DNA from: Burkholderia sp. 4M9327F10
GTDB taxonomy: Bacteria; Pseudomonadota; Gammaproteobacteria; Burkholderiales; Burkholderiaceae
Direction: 5' to 3'
Assembly: GCF_005503145.1 (NCBI RefSeq)
Contig: NZ_SCNV01000027.1
Coordinates: 41,846-105,845 of the forward strand
Length of the DNA stretch: 64,000 bases
This document shows positions 35,591 to 44,280 of the stretch, piece after piece. Position 1 is the first letter of the stretch; each line of letters opens with the position of its first letter. The notes under the pieces were generated by a model that worked only from the letters and a program-made list of their open reading frames with translations, was not told the origin of the DNA and did not search any database. The translations under genes were made by a program, and so were the position numbers.

Positions 35591-36119
35591 CGCCGAGGCG
35601 CTATATGGCGCCCTGCTCGAACAGATTCGTGCCGCGTATGGCGAGCACTTCAACGGCGGCCCGGATGCCGCGGTGCTGGCCGGCATTTATAGCGGCGGCG
35701 CGTGGCTCGCGCAGCGTCTGGCACGCGACCTGAACGCCGGCAGCTTCGGCGTGGTCAATGTGGCGTTGCATCGCGACGACTATGCGAAGAAAGGCCTGCA
35801 CGCGCAGGCGAGCCCGACTTCGTTGCCGTTCGAAGTGGACAAGCGCCGCATCGTGCTGGTGGACGACGTGCTGTACACCGGCCGCACCGTGCGCGCCGCG
35901 CTGAACGAGCTGTACGACTACGGCCGGCCCGCCTCGGTGGAACTCGCCGTGCTCGCCGATCGCGGCGGCCGCGAGTTGCCGGTGGCAGCGCGCTTTGTCG
36001 GCGGTGTGGTGAATGTGCCGGCCGACGCAACGCTCGTGCTCGCGCGCGACGATAGCGGCGGGAGCAGTGAGAGCGGCGCCGAGCGTTTCACGTTTCGCAC
36101 CGAAGCACGCGCCGATTGA
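35577..36119 (+). CDS. pyrR: PyrR: pyr operon regulator / uracil phosphoribosyltransferase
   Basis: A 180-residue type-I phosphoribosyltransferase. The PRPP loop is IVLVDDVLYTGRTVRAAL, preceded by VALHRDDYAKKG and followed by VELAVLADRGGRELPVAARFVG, as in PyrR. In Gram-positive bacteria PyrR attenuates pyr transcription through RNA; no attenuator-like hairpin set is obvious in the 164-base gap before pyrB here, so UPRTase activity or another control mode is possible (inference). It is coupled to ruvX. Confidence 0.92.
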   Translation: MSFIDAEALYGALLEQIRAAYGEHFNGGPDAAVLAGIYSGGAWLAQRLARDLNAGSFGVVNVALHRDDYAKKGLHAQASPTSLPFEVDKRRIVLVDDVLYTGRTVRAALNELYDYGRPASVELAVLADRGGRELPVAARFVGGVVNVPADATLVLARDDSGGSSESGAERFTFRTEARAD

Positions 36120-36283
36120 GCGCGCGGTGCGCGCTCCGCTTGCCACGGCGTACGCACCCAAAACAATCATGTTGCATCTCACCGCGGCGGCCCGATCGCC
36201 GCTCATGTGATACATCACGCGGCACAGCCGGGCAGTCCACGCGCGATCCGCGTCGACTCGTACACGTTTGAATCAGGTACCCC

Positions 36284-37324
36284 ATGAATACCGCTACTCA
36301 GGCTCCCCAGGTTCCTCAGGACACCACCGGCGCTACCCCCTCGCCGGACCGCTTTCGCTATGGCTTCCTGAAGGGCAACCCGCAGCTCACCAAGAACGGC
36401 GAGCTCAAGCATCTGCTGACCATCGAAGGCCTGCCGCGCAAGATCGTCACGCATATTCTCGATACCGCCGAGCAGTTCGTCAGCGTGACGGACCGCGAGG
36501 TCAAGAAGGTGCCGCTGTTGCGCGGCAAGTCGGTGTTCAACCTGTTCTTCGAGAACTCGACGCGCACCCGCACCACCTTCGAGATCGCGGCAACGCGCCT
36601 GTCGGCCGACGTGCTCAACCTGAACATCAATGCCTCGTCGACCAGCAAGGGCGAGTCGCTGCTGGATACGATCAATAACCTGTCCGCGATGCATGCCGAC
36701 ATGTTCGTCGTGCGCCATGCATCGAGTGGTGCGCCGTATCTGATCGCCGAGCATTGCGCGCCGCATGTGCACGTGATCAACGCCGGCGACGGCCGTCATG
36801 CACACCCGACCCAGGGTCTGCTCGACATGTACACGATCCGCCACTACAAGAAGGACTTCACCAATCTGCGGGTGGCGATTGTCGGCGACATCCTTCATTC
36901 GCGGGTGGCGCGCTCGGACATTCATGCGCTGACCACGCTCGGCGTGCCGGAAGTCCGCGCGATCGGCCCGCGCACCTTGCTGCCGGGTGGCCTGGAGCAG
37001 ATGGGCGTGCGGGTGTTCCATAACCTCGACGAAGGCCTCAAGGACGTCGACGTGATCATCATGCTGCGTCTGCAGAACGAGCGGATGAGCGGTGCGCTGC
37101 TGCCGTCGGCGCAGGAGTACTTCAAGAGCTGGGGGCTGACGCCCGAGCGTCTCGCGCTGGCCAAGCCCGATGCAATCGTGATGCACCCGGGCCCGATGAA
37201 CCGCGGCGTCGAGATCGACTCGCAGGTGGCGGACGGTCCGCAATCGGTGATCCTGAACCAGGTGACGTTCGGCATTGCAGTGCGGATGGCGGTGATGGGC
37301 ATCGTAGCCGGCAACAACGACTGA
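36284..37324 (+). CDS. pyrB: aspartate carbamoyltransferase catalytic subunit
   Basis: A 346-residue protein. The carbamoyl-phosphate motif FFENSTRTRTTFE is at about 89-101, the mobile loop SSTSKGESLLDT follows, and HPTQGLLDMYTI, VGDILHSRVARS and MHPGPMNRGVEID complete the active site. An N-terminal extension of about 25 residues (MNTATQAPQVPQ) precedes the conserved part, as in pseudomonad class-A ATCases. No pyrI gene follows; a pyrC' gene does, the layout of the dodecameric ATCase/pseudo-DHOase complex. Confidence 0.95.
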   Translation: MNTATQAPQVPQDTTGATPSPDRFRYGFLKGNPQLTKNGELKHLLTIEGLPRKIVTHILDTAEQFVSVTDREVKKVPLLRGKSVFNLFFENSTRTRTTFEIAATRLSADVLNLNINASSTSKGESLLDTINNLSAMHADMFVVRHASSGAPYLIAEHCAPHVHVINAGDGRHAHPTQGLLDMYTIRHYKKDFTNLRVAIVGDILHSRVARSDIHALTTLGVPEVRAIGPRTLLPGGLEQMGVRVFHNLDEGLKDVDVIIMLRLQNERMSGALLPSAQEYFKSWGLTPERLALAKPDAIVMHPGPMNRGVEIDSQVADGPQSVILNQVTFGIAVRMAVMGIVAGNND

Positions 37325-37351
37325 GACGACTGAGTACAACAAAGGCAGCGC

Positions 37352-38629
37352 ATGAAGATTCATATTCAAGGCGGCACGCTGATCGATCCGGCGGCCGGCA
37401 CCGAACAGCAGCAGGACGTTTTCATTGCGGCGGGCAAGATCGTCGCGCTCGGCACCGCGCCGGCGGATTTTCAGGCCGAGAAGACGCTCGACGCCACCGG
37501 CCTGACGGTCGCGCCGGGTCTGGTGGACCTCGCCGCGCGGCTGCGCGAGCCGGGCTACGAACACAAGGCGACGCTTAACTCCGAAATGGCCGCCGCACTC
37601 GCAGGCGGCGTGACGAGCCTCGTCTGCCTGCCGGATACGGATCCGGTGCTCGACGAACCTGGTCTCGTCGAAATGCTCAAGTTCCGCGCGCGCAACCTGA
37701 ACCAGGCGCACGTATATCCGCTCGGCGCGCTCACGGTGGGCCTCAAAGGCCAAGTCATCACCGAGATGGTCGCACTGACCGAAGCGGGCTGCGTCGGCTT
37801 TTCACAGGCCGATGTGCCGGTGGTGGACACACAGGTGCTGCTGCGCGCGCTGCAATATGCCAAAACGTACGGCTATACCGTATGGCTGCGCCCGGTGGAT
37901 GCCTACCTCGGCAAGGGCGGCGTTGCCGCAAGCGGCGCGCTGGCGTCGCGGCTGGGGCTCTCGGGCGTGCCGGTTGCGGCTGAGACCATCGCGCTGCATA
38001 CGATCCTCGAACTGGTCCGCGTGACCGGAGCGCGCGTGCACCTGTCGCATCTGTCCTCGGCGGCGGGTGTCGAGCTGGTGCGTGCAGCGAAGGCCGAAGG
38101 CCTGCCGGTAACGTGCGACGTGACCGTGAACCATCTGCACCTGATCGACCTGGATATCGGCTACTTCGACGCGCAGTTCCGGCTGGACCCGCCGCTGCGC
38201 TCGCAGCGCGATCGCGAAGCGATCCGCGCGGGCCTCACGGACGGCACGATCGACGCGATCTGTTCGGACCACACACCCGTCGACGACGACGAAAAGCTGC
38301 TGCCGTTCGCCGAAGCGACGCCGGGTGCGACCGGGCTGGAGCTGTTCCTGTCGCTGACGGTGAAGTGGGCGCAAGAAGCGGGCGTGCCGTTGGCCCAGGC
38401 GCTCAAGCGCATCACCGCCGCGCCGGCTGGGGTGCTGAAGCTGGACGCAGGACGTGTCGAGCTGGGCGCAACGGCCGATCTGTGTCTCTTCGATCATAAC
38501 GCTCACTGGCGCGTCGAGCCGCGTGCGTTGAAGAGCCAGGGGCACAACACGCCGTTTCTCGGCTACGAGCTGCCGGCCCGCGTGCGGGCGACGATCGTTG
38601 CGGGACACGTGGCGTTCGAACAGCGCTGA
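37352..38629 (+). CDS. pyrC': PyrC': catalytically dead dihydroorotase-like subunit
   Basis: A 425-residue amidohydrolase-fold protein of dihydroorotase type. The N-terminal metal motif, normally D-x-H-x-H-x-R, reads DLAARLREPG (59-68), so both metal-binding histidines are lost; the CPDTDPV and SDHTPV segments remain. In Pseudomonas such PyrC' proteins are inactive and are required to assemble class-A ATCase (family knowledge). A separate active dihydroorotase gene should exist elsewhere in the genome. It starts 27 bases after pyrB. Confidence 0.88.
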   Translation: MKIHIQGGTLIDPAAGTEQQQDVFIAAGKIVALGTAPADFQAEKTLDATGLTVAPGLVDLAARLREPGYEHKATLNSEMAAALAGGVTSLVCLPDTDPVLDEPGLVEMLKFRARNLNQAHVYPLGALTVGLKGQVITEMVALTEAGCVGFSQADVPVVDTQVLLRALQYAKTYGYTVWLRPVDAYLGKGGVAASGALASRLGLSGVPVAAETIALHTILELVRVTGARVHLSHLSSAAGVELVRAAKAEGLPVTCDVTVNHLHLIDLDIGYFDAQFRLDPPLRSQRDREAIRAGLTDGTIDAICSDHTPVDDDEKLLPFAEATPGATGLELFLSLTVKWAQEAGVPLAQALKRITAAPAGVLKLDAGRVELGATADLCLFDHNAHWRVEPRALKSQGHNTPFLGYELPARVRATIVAGHVAFEQR

Positions 38630-38707
38630 TTCTGCGCCGCTTGCCGATCCCGCAGCCAACCTGCCCGTTACCGATAGACCAAGCCCCAGACACGGAAAGC
38701 TCCAACC

Positions 38708-39589
38708 ATGAAGCTCGCACTTCGCAAGGCCCGACTGATCGTGCATCTGCTGCACGGCATGTGGACAGTGGCGACGCGCTTTCCACGCGCGAGCGCCGCC
38801 GAGCGCGAGGCGCTCAACCGCGCGTGGTCGCTGAAGATGCTGCGGCTGTGCGGCATGCGCCTCGTGGTCCACAACGACAGCGCACGGCTCGATGCCGGTG
38901 CGCTGGTGGTGGCGAATCATATTTCGTGGATCGATATCTACGTCATCAACGCCTGGCGGCCGACACCGTTCGTTTCGAAGGCCGAAATCCGCAAATGGCC
39001 GGTGGTGGGCTGGCTCGCGCAGCAACTGGGCACGGTGTTCATCCAGCGCGAGAAGCGTAGTGATGCGAAACGCATCATGCATGAGCTGTCGGACCGGCTC
39101 AGTGCGGGTGAACTGATGTGCGTGTTCCCCGAGGGCACCACCTCGAATGGGCTCACGTTGCTGCCGTTCCACGCCAATATGTTTCAGGCGGCGGTCTCGG
39201 CAGGTAGCCCCGTGCAGCCGATCTGCCTGATGTACGAAGACGCGCAGGGCCGGCAATCGACCGCGCCCGCGTATATCGACGACCTCTCGCTTGGCCAGTC
39301 GCTCGACGCGCTGCTGCGCGGGGGGCCACTGACGGCGCACGTGTATGTGGGCGAGGCGCTGGCGTCGGGCGTCGACCGGCGCACGCTGGCGGCCCAGGCG
39401 GAGCAGGCCGTCGGAGCGGCCTTGCGTGGTCTTCAGGGTGATGCGCCAGCGTTGGCGTCGGCCGCGGCGCCCGCTTCCGCTCCTCCGCTCGAAAGCGGGA
39501 GCGGCAGCGCTGCGGATGCAGCAGGTGTTGTAGCGTCTCAGGCGAAGACGCCGGTCGACGGCGTCGACCGGCGCGGGCAGTCAGCGTAG
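38708..39589 (+). CDS. plsC: PlsC-type 1-acyl-glycerol-3-phosphate acyltransferase
   Basis: A 293-residue protein. The acyltransferase HX4D motif is NHISWID (His71, Asp76), and the second block is FPEGTTSNG (140-148), both intact. There is a single N-terminal hydrophobic stretch (LIVHLLHGMW). It should acylate lysophosphatidic acid at the inner membrane. The C-terminal 50 residues are alanine-, proline- and serine-rich low-complexity sequence beyond the domain. It is the last gene of the yqgE-pyr group and is convergent with apaH. Confidence 0.88.
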   Translation: MKLALRKARLIVHLLHGMWTVATRFPRASAAEREALNRAWSLKMLRLCGMRLVVHNDSARLDAGALVVANHISWIDIYVINAWRPTPFVSKAEIRKWPVVGWLAQQLGTVFIQREKRSDAKRIMHELSDRLSAGELMCVFPEGTTSNGLTLLPFHANMFQAAVSAGSPVQPICLMYEDAQGRQSTAPAYIDDLSLGQSLDALLRGGPLTAHVYVGEALASGVDRRTLAAQAEQAVGAALRGLQGDAPALASAAAPASAPPLESGSGSAADAAGVVASQAKTPVDGVDRRGQSA

Positions 39590-39608
39590 TCCGCTGCTTG
39601 CGCGTCTG

Positions 39609-40463
39609 CTAGTCCGCCGAGGCGCGGCAGCCCGAACATTCGACCTGGGTGAGCGTGCGTTCAGCCGGGTCAGCCGCCAGCCGCACCGCGGACAGCTTTT
39701 CGCCCCAGACACAGCCTGAATCGAGACCGATCAGGTTGTCGCGCATCATCAGGCCTAGCGCGGCCCAGTGACCGAACACCACGGTGATATCGGCCGTCTT
39801 GCGCGACGGCACATCGAACCACGGCATGTAACCGAGCGGCGCCGAATTGAGGCCGCCGCTCGTCGTGAAGTCCATCGCGCCGTCCAGATTGCAAAAGCGC
39901 ATGCGCGTGAGGGCGGTGCAGGTCAGCCGCAGACGGTCGATGCCCTTCAGGCCAGGCTTCCAGCGATTCGGCTCATTGCCGTACAGACCCGCCAGCGTTT
40001 CCTTCCAGTTCGGCGCCCGCAACGCGCGCTGCAGTTCGTCGGCGAGTTCCAGCGTAAGCGCCACGTCCCATTGCGGCAGCACGCCCGCATGCACCAGCAG
40101 CATGCCGTTCTCGAAGTGCACGAGCGGCCGGTGACGGACCCAGTGCAGCAGATCTTCCGCATCCGGCGCGGCGAGAATGTCGTCGATCGTGTCGCCCTTT
40201 TTTGATTTGCGGATACCAGCCGAAACCGACAGCAGATGCAGATCGTGATTACCCAGTACCGGCTTGGCACGTTCGCCTAACGCGATGATGTCGCGCAGCG
40301 TGGCGAGCGATTGGTCGCCGCGATTAATGAGATCGCCGGCGAACCAGAGCGGCGTATCGGGCGACGGCGCGGCCTTCGCGAGCAGTTGCTGGAACTGGGA
40401 GCGGCAACCTTGCAGGTCACCGAAGGCAAGGGGTGCGGAATACGAGAGGCTGGAAACGGTCAT
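39609..40463 (-). CDS. apaH: diadenosine tetraphosphatase (symmetrical)
   Basis: A 284-residue calcineurin-type phosphoesterase. The metal motifs are GDLQG (15-19), GDLINRG (43-49) and GNHD (71-74), followed by LVHAGVLPQWD and VFGHWAALG. It hydrolyses Ap4A to two ADP. ATG 40463 gives the normal N-terminus; the longer frame to 41354 is antisense to the next gene. apaH flanks the O-antigen cluster in B. pseudomallei and relatives (from memory), and does so here. Confidence 0.95.
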   Translation of the reverse strand: MTVSSLSYSAPLAFGDLQGCRSQFQQLLAKAAPSPDTPLWFAGDLINRGDQSLATLRDIIALGERAKPVLGNHDLHLLSVSAGIRKSKKGDTIDDILAAPDAEDLLHWVRHRPLVHFENGMLLVHAGVLPQWDVALTLELADELQRALRAPNWKETLAGLYGNEPNRWKPGLKGIDRLRLTCTALTRMRFCNLDGAMDFTTSGGLNSAPLGYMPWFDVPSRKTADITVVFGHWAALGLMMRDNLIGLDSGCVWGEKLSAVRLAADPAERTLTQVECSGCRASAD

Positions 40464-40571
40464 CTGGGGCGGAATCAGGTACGCACAGGCGGAAGGAGCT
40501 ACATGGTAGCGTGACATAATAGCCCGTTTGATGCGACGGTATTGCGACGCAGTAAGCAACGGAGGACGTGG

Positions 40572-41501
40572 GTGAACGACGCAACGACGAAGCCAGCGAA
40601 GCACGCTGAACGCCTGACACGAACACTCGTTACCGGAGCCAGCGGCTTTACCGGCGCCTGGCTGATCAGCAATCTGCTTGCCAGCGGCCATGCGGTCACG
40701 CAGACCGTGGCCGGCGAGGGTGCGCCGGAAACGCCGTCGCGGCGCCGGCTGGATATCACCTCGCTTGAACAGTGCCGGCGCGTGATCGAGGAGGTGCGGC
40801 CCGATTACATCGTGCATCTCGCCGCAATCAGCTTTGTGGGGCACGACGACGCGCTCGATTTCTACCGGGTCAACGTGCTGGGTACGCTGAACCTGCTGCA
40901 GGCCTGCGCGGATGTGGGACATACGCCGCGCAAGGTGCTGATTGCGAGCAGTGCGAATGTCTATGGCAACGTCACCAGCGACGCGATTGACGAGAGCTTC
41001 CCGGTGGCGCCGGTGAACCACTATGCGGCGAGCAAGGCGTCGATGGAAGCGATGGTGCGCACATGGTTCGACCGGCTGCCGATCCTGATTGTCAGGCCGT
41101 TTAACTATACCGGCCGGGGGCAGACCTCGAACTTTCTGGTGCCGAAGATCGTGGAGCATTTCGCGCGGCGTGAGCCAGCGATCTCGCTGGGCAATATCGA
41201 CGTGGCGCGGGACTTTTCGGACGTGCGGTATGTGGTGCGGGCCTATGAAGCGCTGCTGGATTGTCAGACTGCTGGGGAAATTGTCAATATTTGTACAGGG
41301 CAGCCTTATACCCTTAGGGAAATCCTGACCATGGCCAGCGAAATCAGCGGGCATGAACTGGAGGTTCGCGTCAATCCGGCATTTGTGAGGCAGACCGACG
41401 TGAAGGTGCTGGTGGGCTCGCCCGCCAGGCTGCGCGCGCTGGTGCCGGGGGTGGAGGCGATCGGGTTTCGGGAGACGTTGGGGTGGATGTTGGCGGCTTG
41501 A
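40572..41501 (+). CDS. NAD(P)-dependent sugar epimerase/reductase, GDP-4-keto-6-deoxymannose reductase-like
   Basis: A 309-residue extended SDR. It starts at GTG 40572 with GGAGG six bases upstream; the TTG further up would bury that site. The cofactor motif is TGASGFTGAWL, the catalytic Tyr-x3-Lys is YAASK, and LAAISFVGHDD and RPFNYTGRGQ match the GDP-mannose dehydratase/Rmd group. It may make GDP-D-rhamnose or a related sugar, but the required 4,6-dehydratase Gmd is not seen in the window. It is the first gene of the surface-polysaccharide locus and is divergent from apaH. Confidence 0.78.
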   Translation: MNDATTKPAKHAERLTRTLVTGASGFTGAWLISNLLASGHAVTQTVAGEGAPETPSRRRLDITSLEQCRRVIEEVRPDYIVHLAAISFVGHDDALDFYRVNVLGTLNLLQACADVGHTPRKVLIASSANVYGNVTSDAIDESFPVAPVNHYAASKASMEAMVRTWFDRLPILIVRPFNYTGRGQTSNFLVPKIVEHFARREPAISLGNIDVARDFSDVRYVVRAYEALLDCQTAGEIVNICTGQPYTLREILTMASEISGHELEVRVNPAFVRQTDVKVLVGSPARLRALVPGVEAIGFRETLGWMLAA

Positions 41502-41601
41502 AAGGAGATGGCGCGGAATTGGGCAGAGTTGAGGAGATATTTGTTTTTTTCATGCCATTCTTATGGGAATTTTGTCAAGCTGTTTCAAGTTGTTAGGTGT
41601 C

Positions 41602-41629
41602 TAGTTTTTGCCCGCTGCCGCTTTATAAT
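41602..41629 (+). promoter_or_regulatory. candidate promoter for rfbB operon
   Basis: TATAAT at 41624-41629 in an AT-rich 277-base gap; a -35 box is weak (TAGTTT, 41602-41607, 16-base spacing). It is about 150 bases upstream of the rfbB ATG, giving a long leader. No JUMPstart-like sequence is recognised. Confidence 0.45.
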
Positions 41630-41778
41630 CGGGGCTTCATAAAATGGCGGTCACTGGCGCCATTTTTAATATAGGGCGCAGGCGTAAGGCGATCATAAGC
41701 GTCCCATACGACCACAATGCGGGTGACCGGATCGACAAGTCGGGTCGCGGCGGCTATGAACATCTTGAAGGGAATTTC

Positions 41779-42840
41779 ATGATCCTGGTAACGGGCGGTG
41801 CCGGCTTTATCGGCGCCAATTTCGTGCTTGACTGGTTGAACGCCTCGGATGAGTCAGTCCTCAATGTGGACAAGCTGACGTACGCAGGCAACCTGCGCAC
41901 GCTCAAGTCGCAGCAGGACAACCCGCGCCATGTGTTCGTACGAGCCGATATCTGTGACCGGGCAGCGCTCGACGCGCTTTTGGCGGAGCACAAGCCGCGC
42001 GCAGTGTTGCACTTCGCAGCCGAAAGCCATGTCGACCGTTCGATCCACGGTCCCGCCGATTTTGTTCAGACCAATGTGGTGGGCACCTTCACGCTGCTGG
42101 AAGCGACCCGCTCGTACTGGAACACGCTGAGCGACGCAGACAAGGCAGCCTTCCGCTTTCTGCACGTTTCGACCGACGAGGTGTTCGGCTCGCTCTCCGC
42201 GACCGACCCGCAGTTCTCGGAAACCACGCCGTACGCCCCGAACAGCCCGTATTCGGCAACCAAGGCCGGTTCGGACCACCTGGTCCGCGCGTATCACCAT
42301 ACCTACGGTTTGCCGACACTGACGACGAACTGCTCGAACAACTACGGCCCGTACCAGTTTCCCGAAAAGCTGATTCCGCTGATCATCGCCAACGCGCTGG
42401 CCGGCAAGCCGCTGCCGGTCTATGGCGACGGCCAGAATGTGCGCGACTGGTTGTACGTGGGCGACCACTGCAGCGCGATCCGCGAAGTGCTTGAGCGTGG
42501 CGTACCCGGCGAAACGTACAACGTCGGCGGCTGGAACGAGAAGAAGAACCTCGAGGTCGTGCACACGCTGTGCGATCTGCTCGATGAGCAGCGTCCGAAG
42601 GCCACCGGCTCGTATCGCGAGCAGATCACGTATGTGACAGACCGTCCCGGTCACGACCGCCGTTACGCAATCGATGCTCGCAAGCTGGAACGCGAACTGG
42701 GCTGGAAGCCGGCCGAAACCTTCGAAACCGGCATGGCAAAGACGGTTCGCTGGTATCTCGACAATCAGGAGTGGGTCGACGAAGTGGCTTCGGGCGAATA
42801 CCGCAAGTGGGTTGAGACCAACTACGCGCAGCGCGCGTAA
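41779..42840 (+). CDS. rfbB: dTDP-glucose 4,6-dehydratase
   Basis: A 353-residue extended SDR. The cofactor motif is VTGGAGFIGANF, with HFAAESHVDRSI, the catalytic TDEVFG, the Tyr-x3-Lys site YSATK and NCSNNYGPYQFPEKL all typical of RmlB. ATG 41779 follows GAAGGGA; the frame upstream is leader. It makes dTDP-4-keto-6-deoxyglucose for L-rhamnose. It heads rfbBACD and ten bases separate it from rfbA. Confidence 0.96.
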   Translation: MILVTGGAGFIGANFVLDWLNASDESVLNVDKLTYAGNLRTLKSQQDNPRHVFVRADICDRAALDALLAEHKPRAVLHFAAESHVDRSIHGPADFVQTNVVGTFTLLEATRSYWNTLSDADKAAFRFLHVSTDEVFGSLSATDPQFSETTPYAPNSPYSATKAGSDHLVRAYHHTYGLPTLTTNCSNNYGPYQFPEKLIPLIIANALAGKPLPVYGDGQNVRDWLYVGDHCSAIREVLERGVPGETYNVGGWNEKKNLEVVHTLCDLLDEQRPKATGSYREQITYVTDRPGHDRRYAIDARKLERELGWKPAETFETGMAKTVRWYLDNQEWVDEVASGEYRKWVETNYAQRA

Positions 42841-42850
42841 AGGTAACGTC

Positions 42851-43744
42851 ATGGCGCGCAAAGGCATTATTCTCGCTGGCGGCTCGGGCACACGCCTGTA
42901 TCCGATCACGCACGTCGTCTCGAAGCAACTGCTGCCGGTGTACGACAAGCCGATGATCTATTACCCGCTGTCCACGCTGATGGTGGCGGGGATTCGCGAT
43001 GTGCTGATTATCTCCACGCCGCAAGACACGCCGCGCTTCGAGACGATGCTCGGCGACGGCAGCCAGTGGGGCATGAACATCCAGTATGCGGTGCAGCCGT
43101 CGCCGGATGGGCTTGCCCAGGCCTTTCTGATTGGCCGTGAATTCGTCGGCAACGATCCGTCGGCGCTGATTCTCGGCGACAACATTTTCTATGGCCACGA
43201 TCTCGCCAAGCAGCTCGAGCGTGCCAATCAGCAGGAAGACGGCGCCACCGTCTTCGCTTATCACGTGCACGATCCCGAGCGCTACGGCGTGGTGGAGTTC
43301 GACAAGCAGTTCCGTGCGCTATCGATCGAAGAGAAGCCGGCCAAGCCGCGCTCCAACTACGCAGTGACGGGGCTGTACTTCTACGACAAGCAGGTCTGCG
43401 ATATCGCCGCTGACATCAAGCCTTCGCCGCGCGGCGAACTCGAAATCACCGACGTCAATTCGCGTTACCTGGGCGCCGGGCAACTGAATGTCGAGATCAT
43501 GGGGCGTGGCTACGCCTGGCTCGATACCGGCACGCACGATTCGCTGATCGACGCGGCGACTTTCATTGCCACGCTGCAAAAGCGCCAGGGCCTCGTGGTG
43601 GCTTGCCCCGAAGAGATTGCGTTCCGGCGCCGCTGGATCAGTGCCGAACAACTCGAAAAGCTGGCCGCACCGCTGTCGAAGAATGCCTACGGGCGCTACC
43701 TCCAAAATCTACTTTCGGACCCCTTGGCATGGCCATCAATGTAA
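42851..43744 (+). CDS. rfbA: glucose-1-phosphate thymidylyltransferase
   Basis: A 297-residue nucleotidyltransferase. The motif is ILAGGSGTRLYPITHVVSKQLLPVYDKPMIYYPL, with the Asp pair in LILGDNIFYG and the C-terminal GRGYAWLDTGTHDSLIDA, the RmlA signature. It converts dTTP and glucose-1-phosphate to dTDP-glucose and is feedback-inhibited by dTDP-rhamnose in characterised enzymes. Its 3' end overlaps rfbC by 16 bases. Confidence 0.96.
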   Translation: MARKGIILAGGSGTRLYPITHVVSKQLLPVYDKPMIYYPLSTLMVAGIRDVLIISTPQDTPRFETMLGDGSQWGMNIQYAVQPSPDGLAQAFLIGREFVGNDPSALILGDNIFYGHDLAKQLERANQQEDGATVFAYHVHDPERYGVVEFDKQFRALSIEEKPAKPRSNYAVTGLYFYDKQVCDIAADIKPSPRGELEITDVNSRYLGAGQLNVEIMGRGYAWLDTGTHDSLIDAATFIATLQKRQGLVVACPEEIAFRRRWISAEQLEKLAAPLSKNAYGRYLQNLLSDPLAWPSM

Positions 43745-44280
43745 TTGCGACGGCGCTGCCGGACGTCAAGATCATCGAGCCTAAAGTGTTCGGCGATGCA
43801 CGAGGCTTCTTCTACGAAAGCTTCAATGCACGCGAATTCGCCCGCGAGACGGGTGTGAACGCCGAATTCGTTCAGGACAACCATTCACGTTCGGTGAAGG
43901 GCGTGCTGCGCGGCCTGCATTACCAGATTCAGCACCCGCAAGGAAAGCTGGTGCGTGTCGTGTCCGGCGAAGTCTTCGACGTGGTGGTGGATATCCGGCG
44001 CAGCTCGCCGACTTTCGGCAAGTGGGTCGGTGTGTCGCTGTCGGCGGACAACAAGCGGCAACTGTGGGTGCCACCGGGCTTCGCGCACGGTTTTTGCGTC
44101 ACCTCCGAGAGCGCCGAGTTTCTGTATAAGACCACCGACTATTGGTACCCGGAATTCGAGCGCAGCCTGCTGTGGAACGACCCGGCGCTGGGGATTGAGT
44201 GGCCGCTTGACGGCGAGCCGCAGGTTGCCGCGAAGGATGCAGCAGGACGCGTGCTGAGCGAAGCCGAGGTGTTCGCATGA
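43729..44280 (+). CDS. rfbC: dTDP-4-dehydrorhamnose 3,5-epimerase
   Basis: A 183-residue cupin-fold epimerase of normal length. Conserved parts are FFYESFNAREF, FVQDNHSRSVKGVLRGLHYQ (catalytic His), GKLVRVVSGEVFDVVVDIR and WVPPGFAHGF. ATG 43729 lies within the rfbA 3' end. The stop overlaps rfbD by four bases (ATGA). Confidence 0.96.
   Translation: MAINVIATALPDVKIIEPKVFGDARGFFYESFNAREFARETGVNAEFVQDNHSRSVKGVLRGLHYQIQHPQGKLVRVVSGEVFDVVVDIRRSSPTFGKWVGVSLSADNKRQLWVPPGFAHGFCVTSESAEFLYKTTDYWYPEFERSLLWNDPALGIEWPLDGEPQVAAKDAAGRVLSEAEVFA

Noticed and set aside
36120..36283. PyrR-type RNA attenuator before pyrB
   Set aside because: No alternative hairpin pair or U-tract terminator is evident in the gap.
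37802..39340. 512-residue minus-strand frame
   Set aside because: Antisense to pyrC' and the acyltransferase gene, with shadow-type composition.
39609..41354. 581-residue minus-strand frame running through apaH and beyond
   Set aside because: Only the part from 40463 down has ApaH motifs. The upstream part is antisense to the Rmd-like reductase gene, which has a ribosome-binding site and a full SDR fold.
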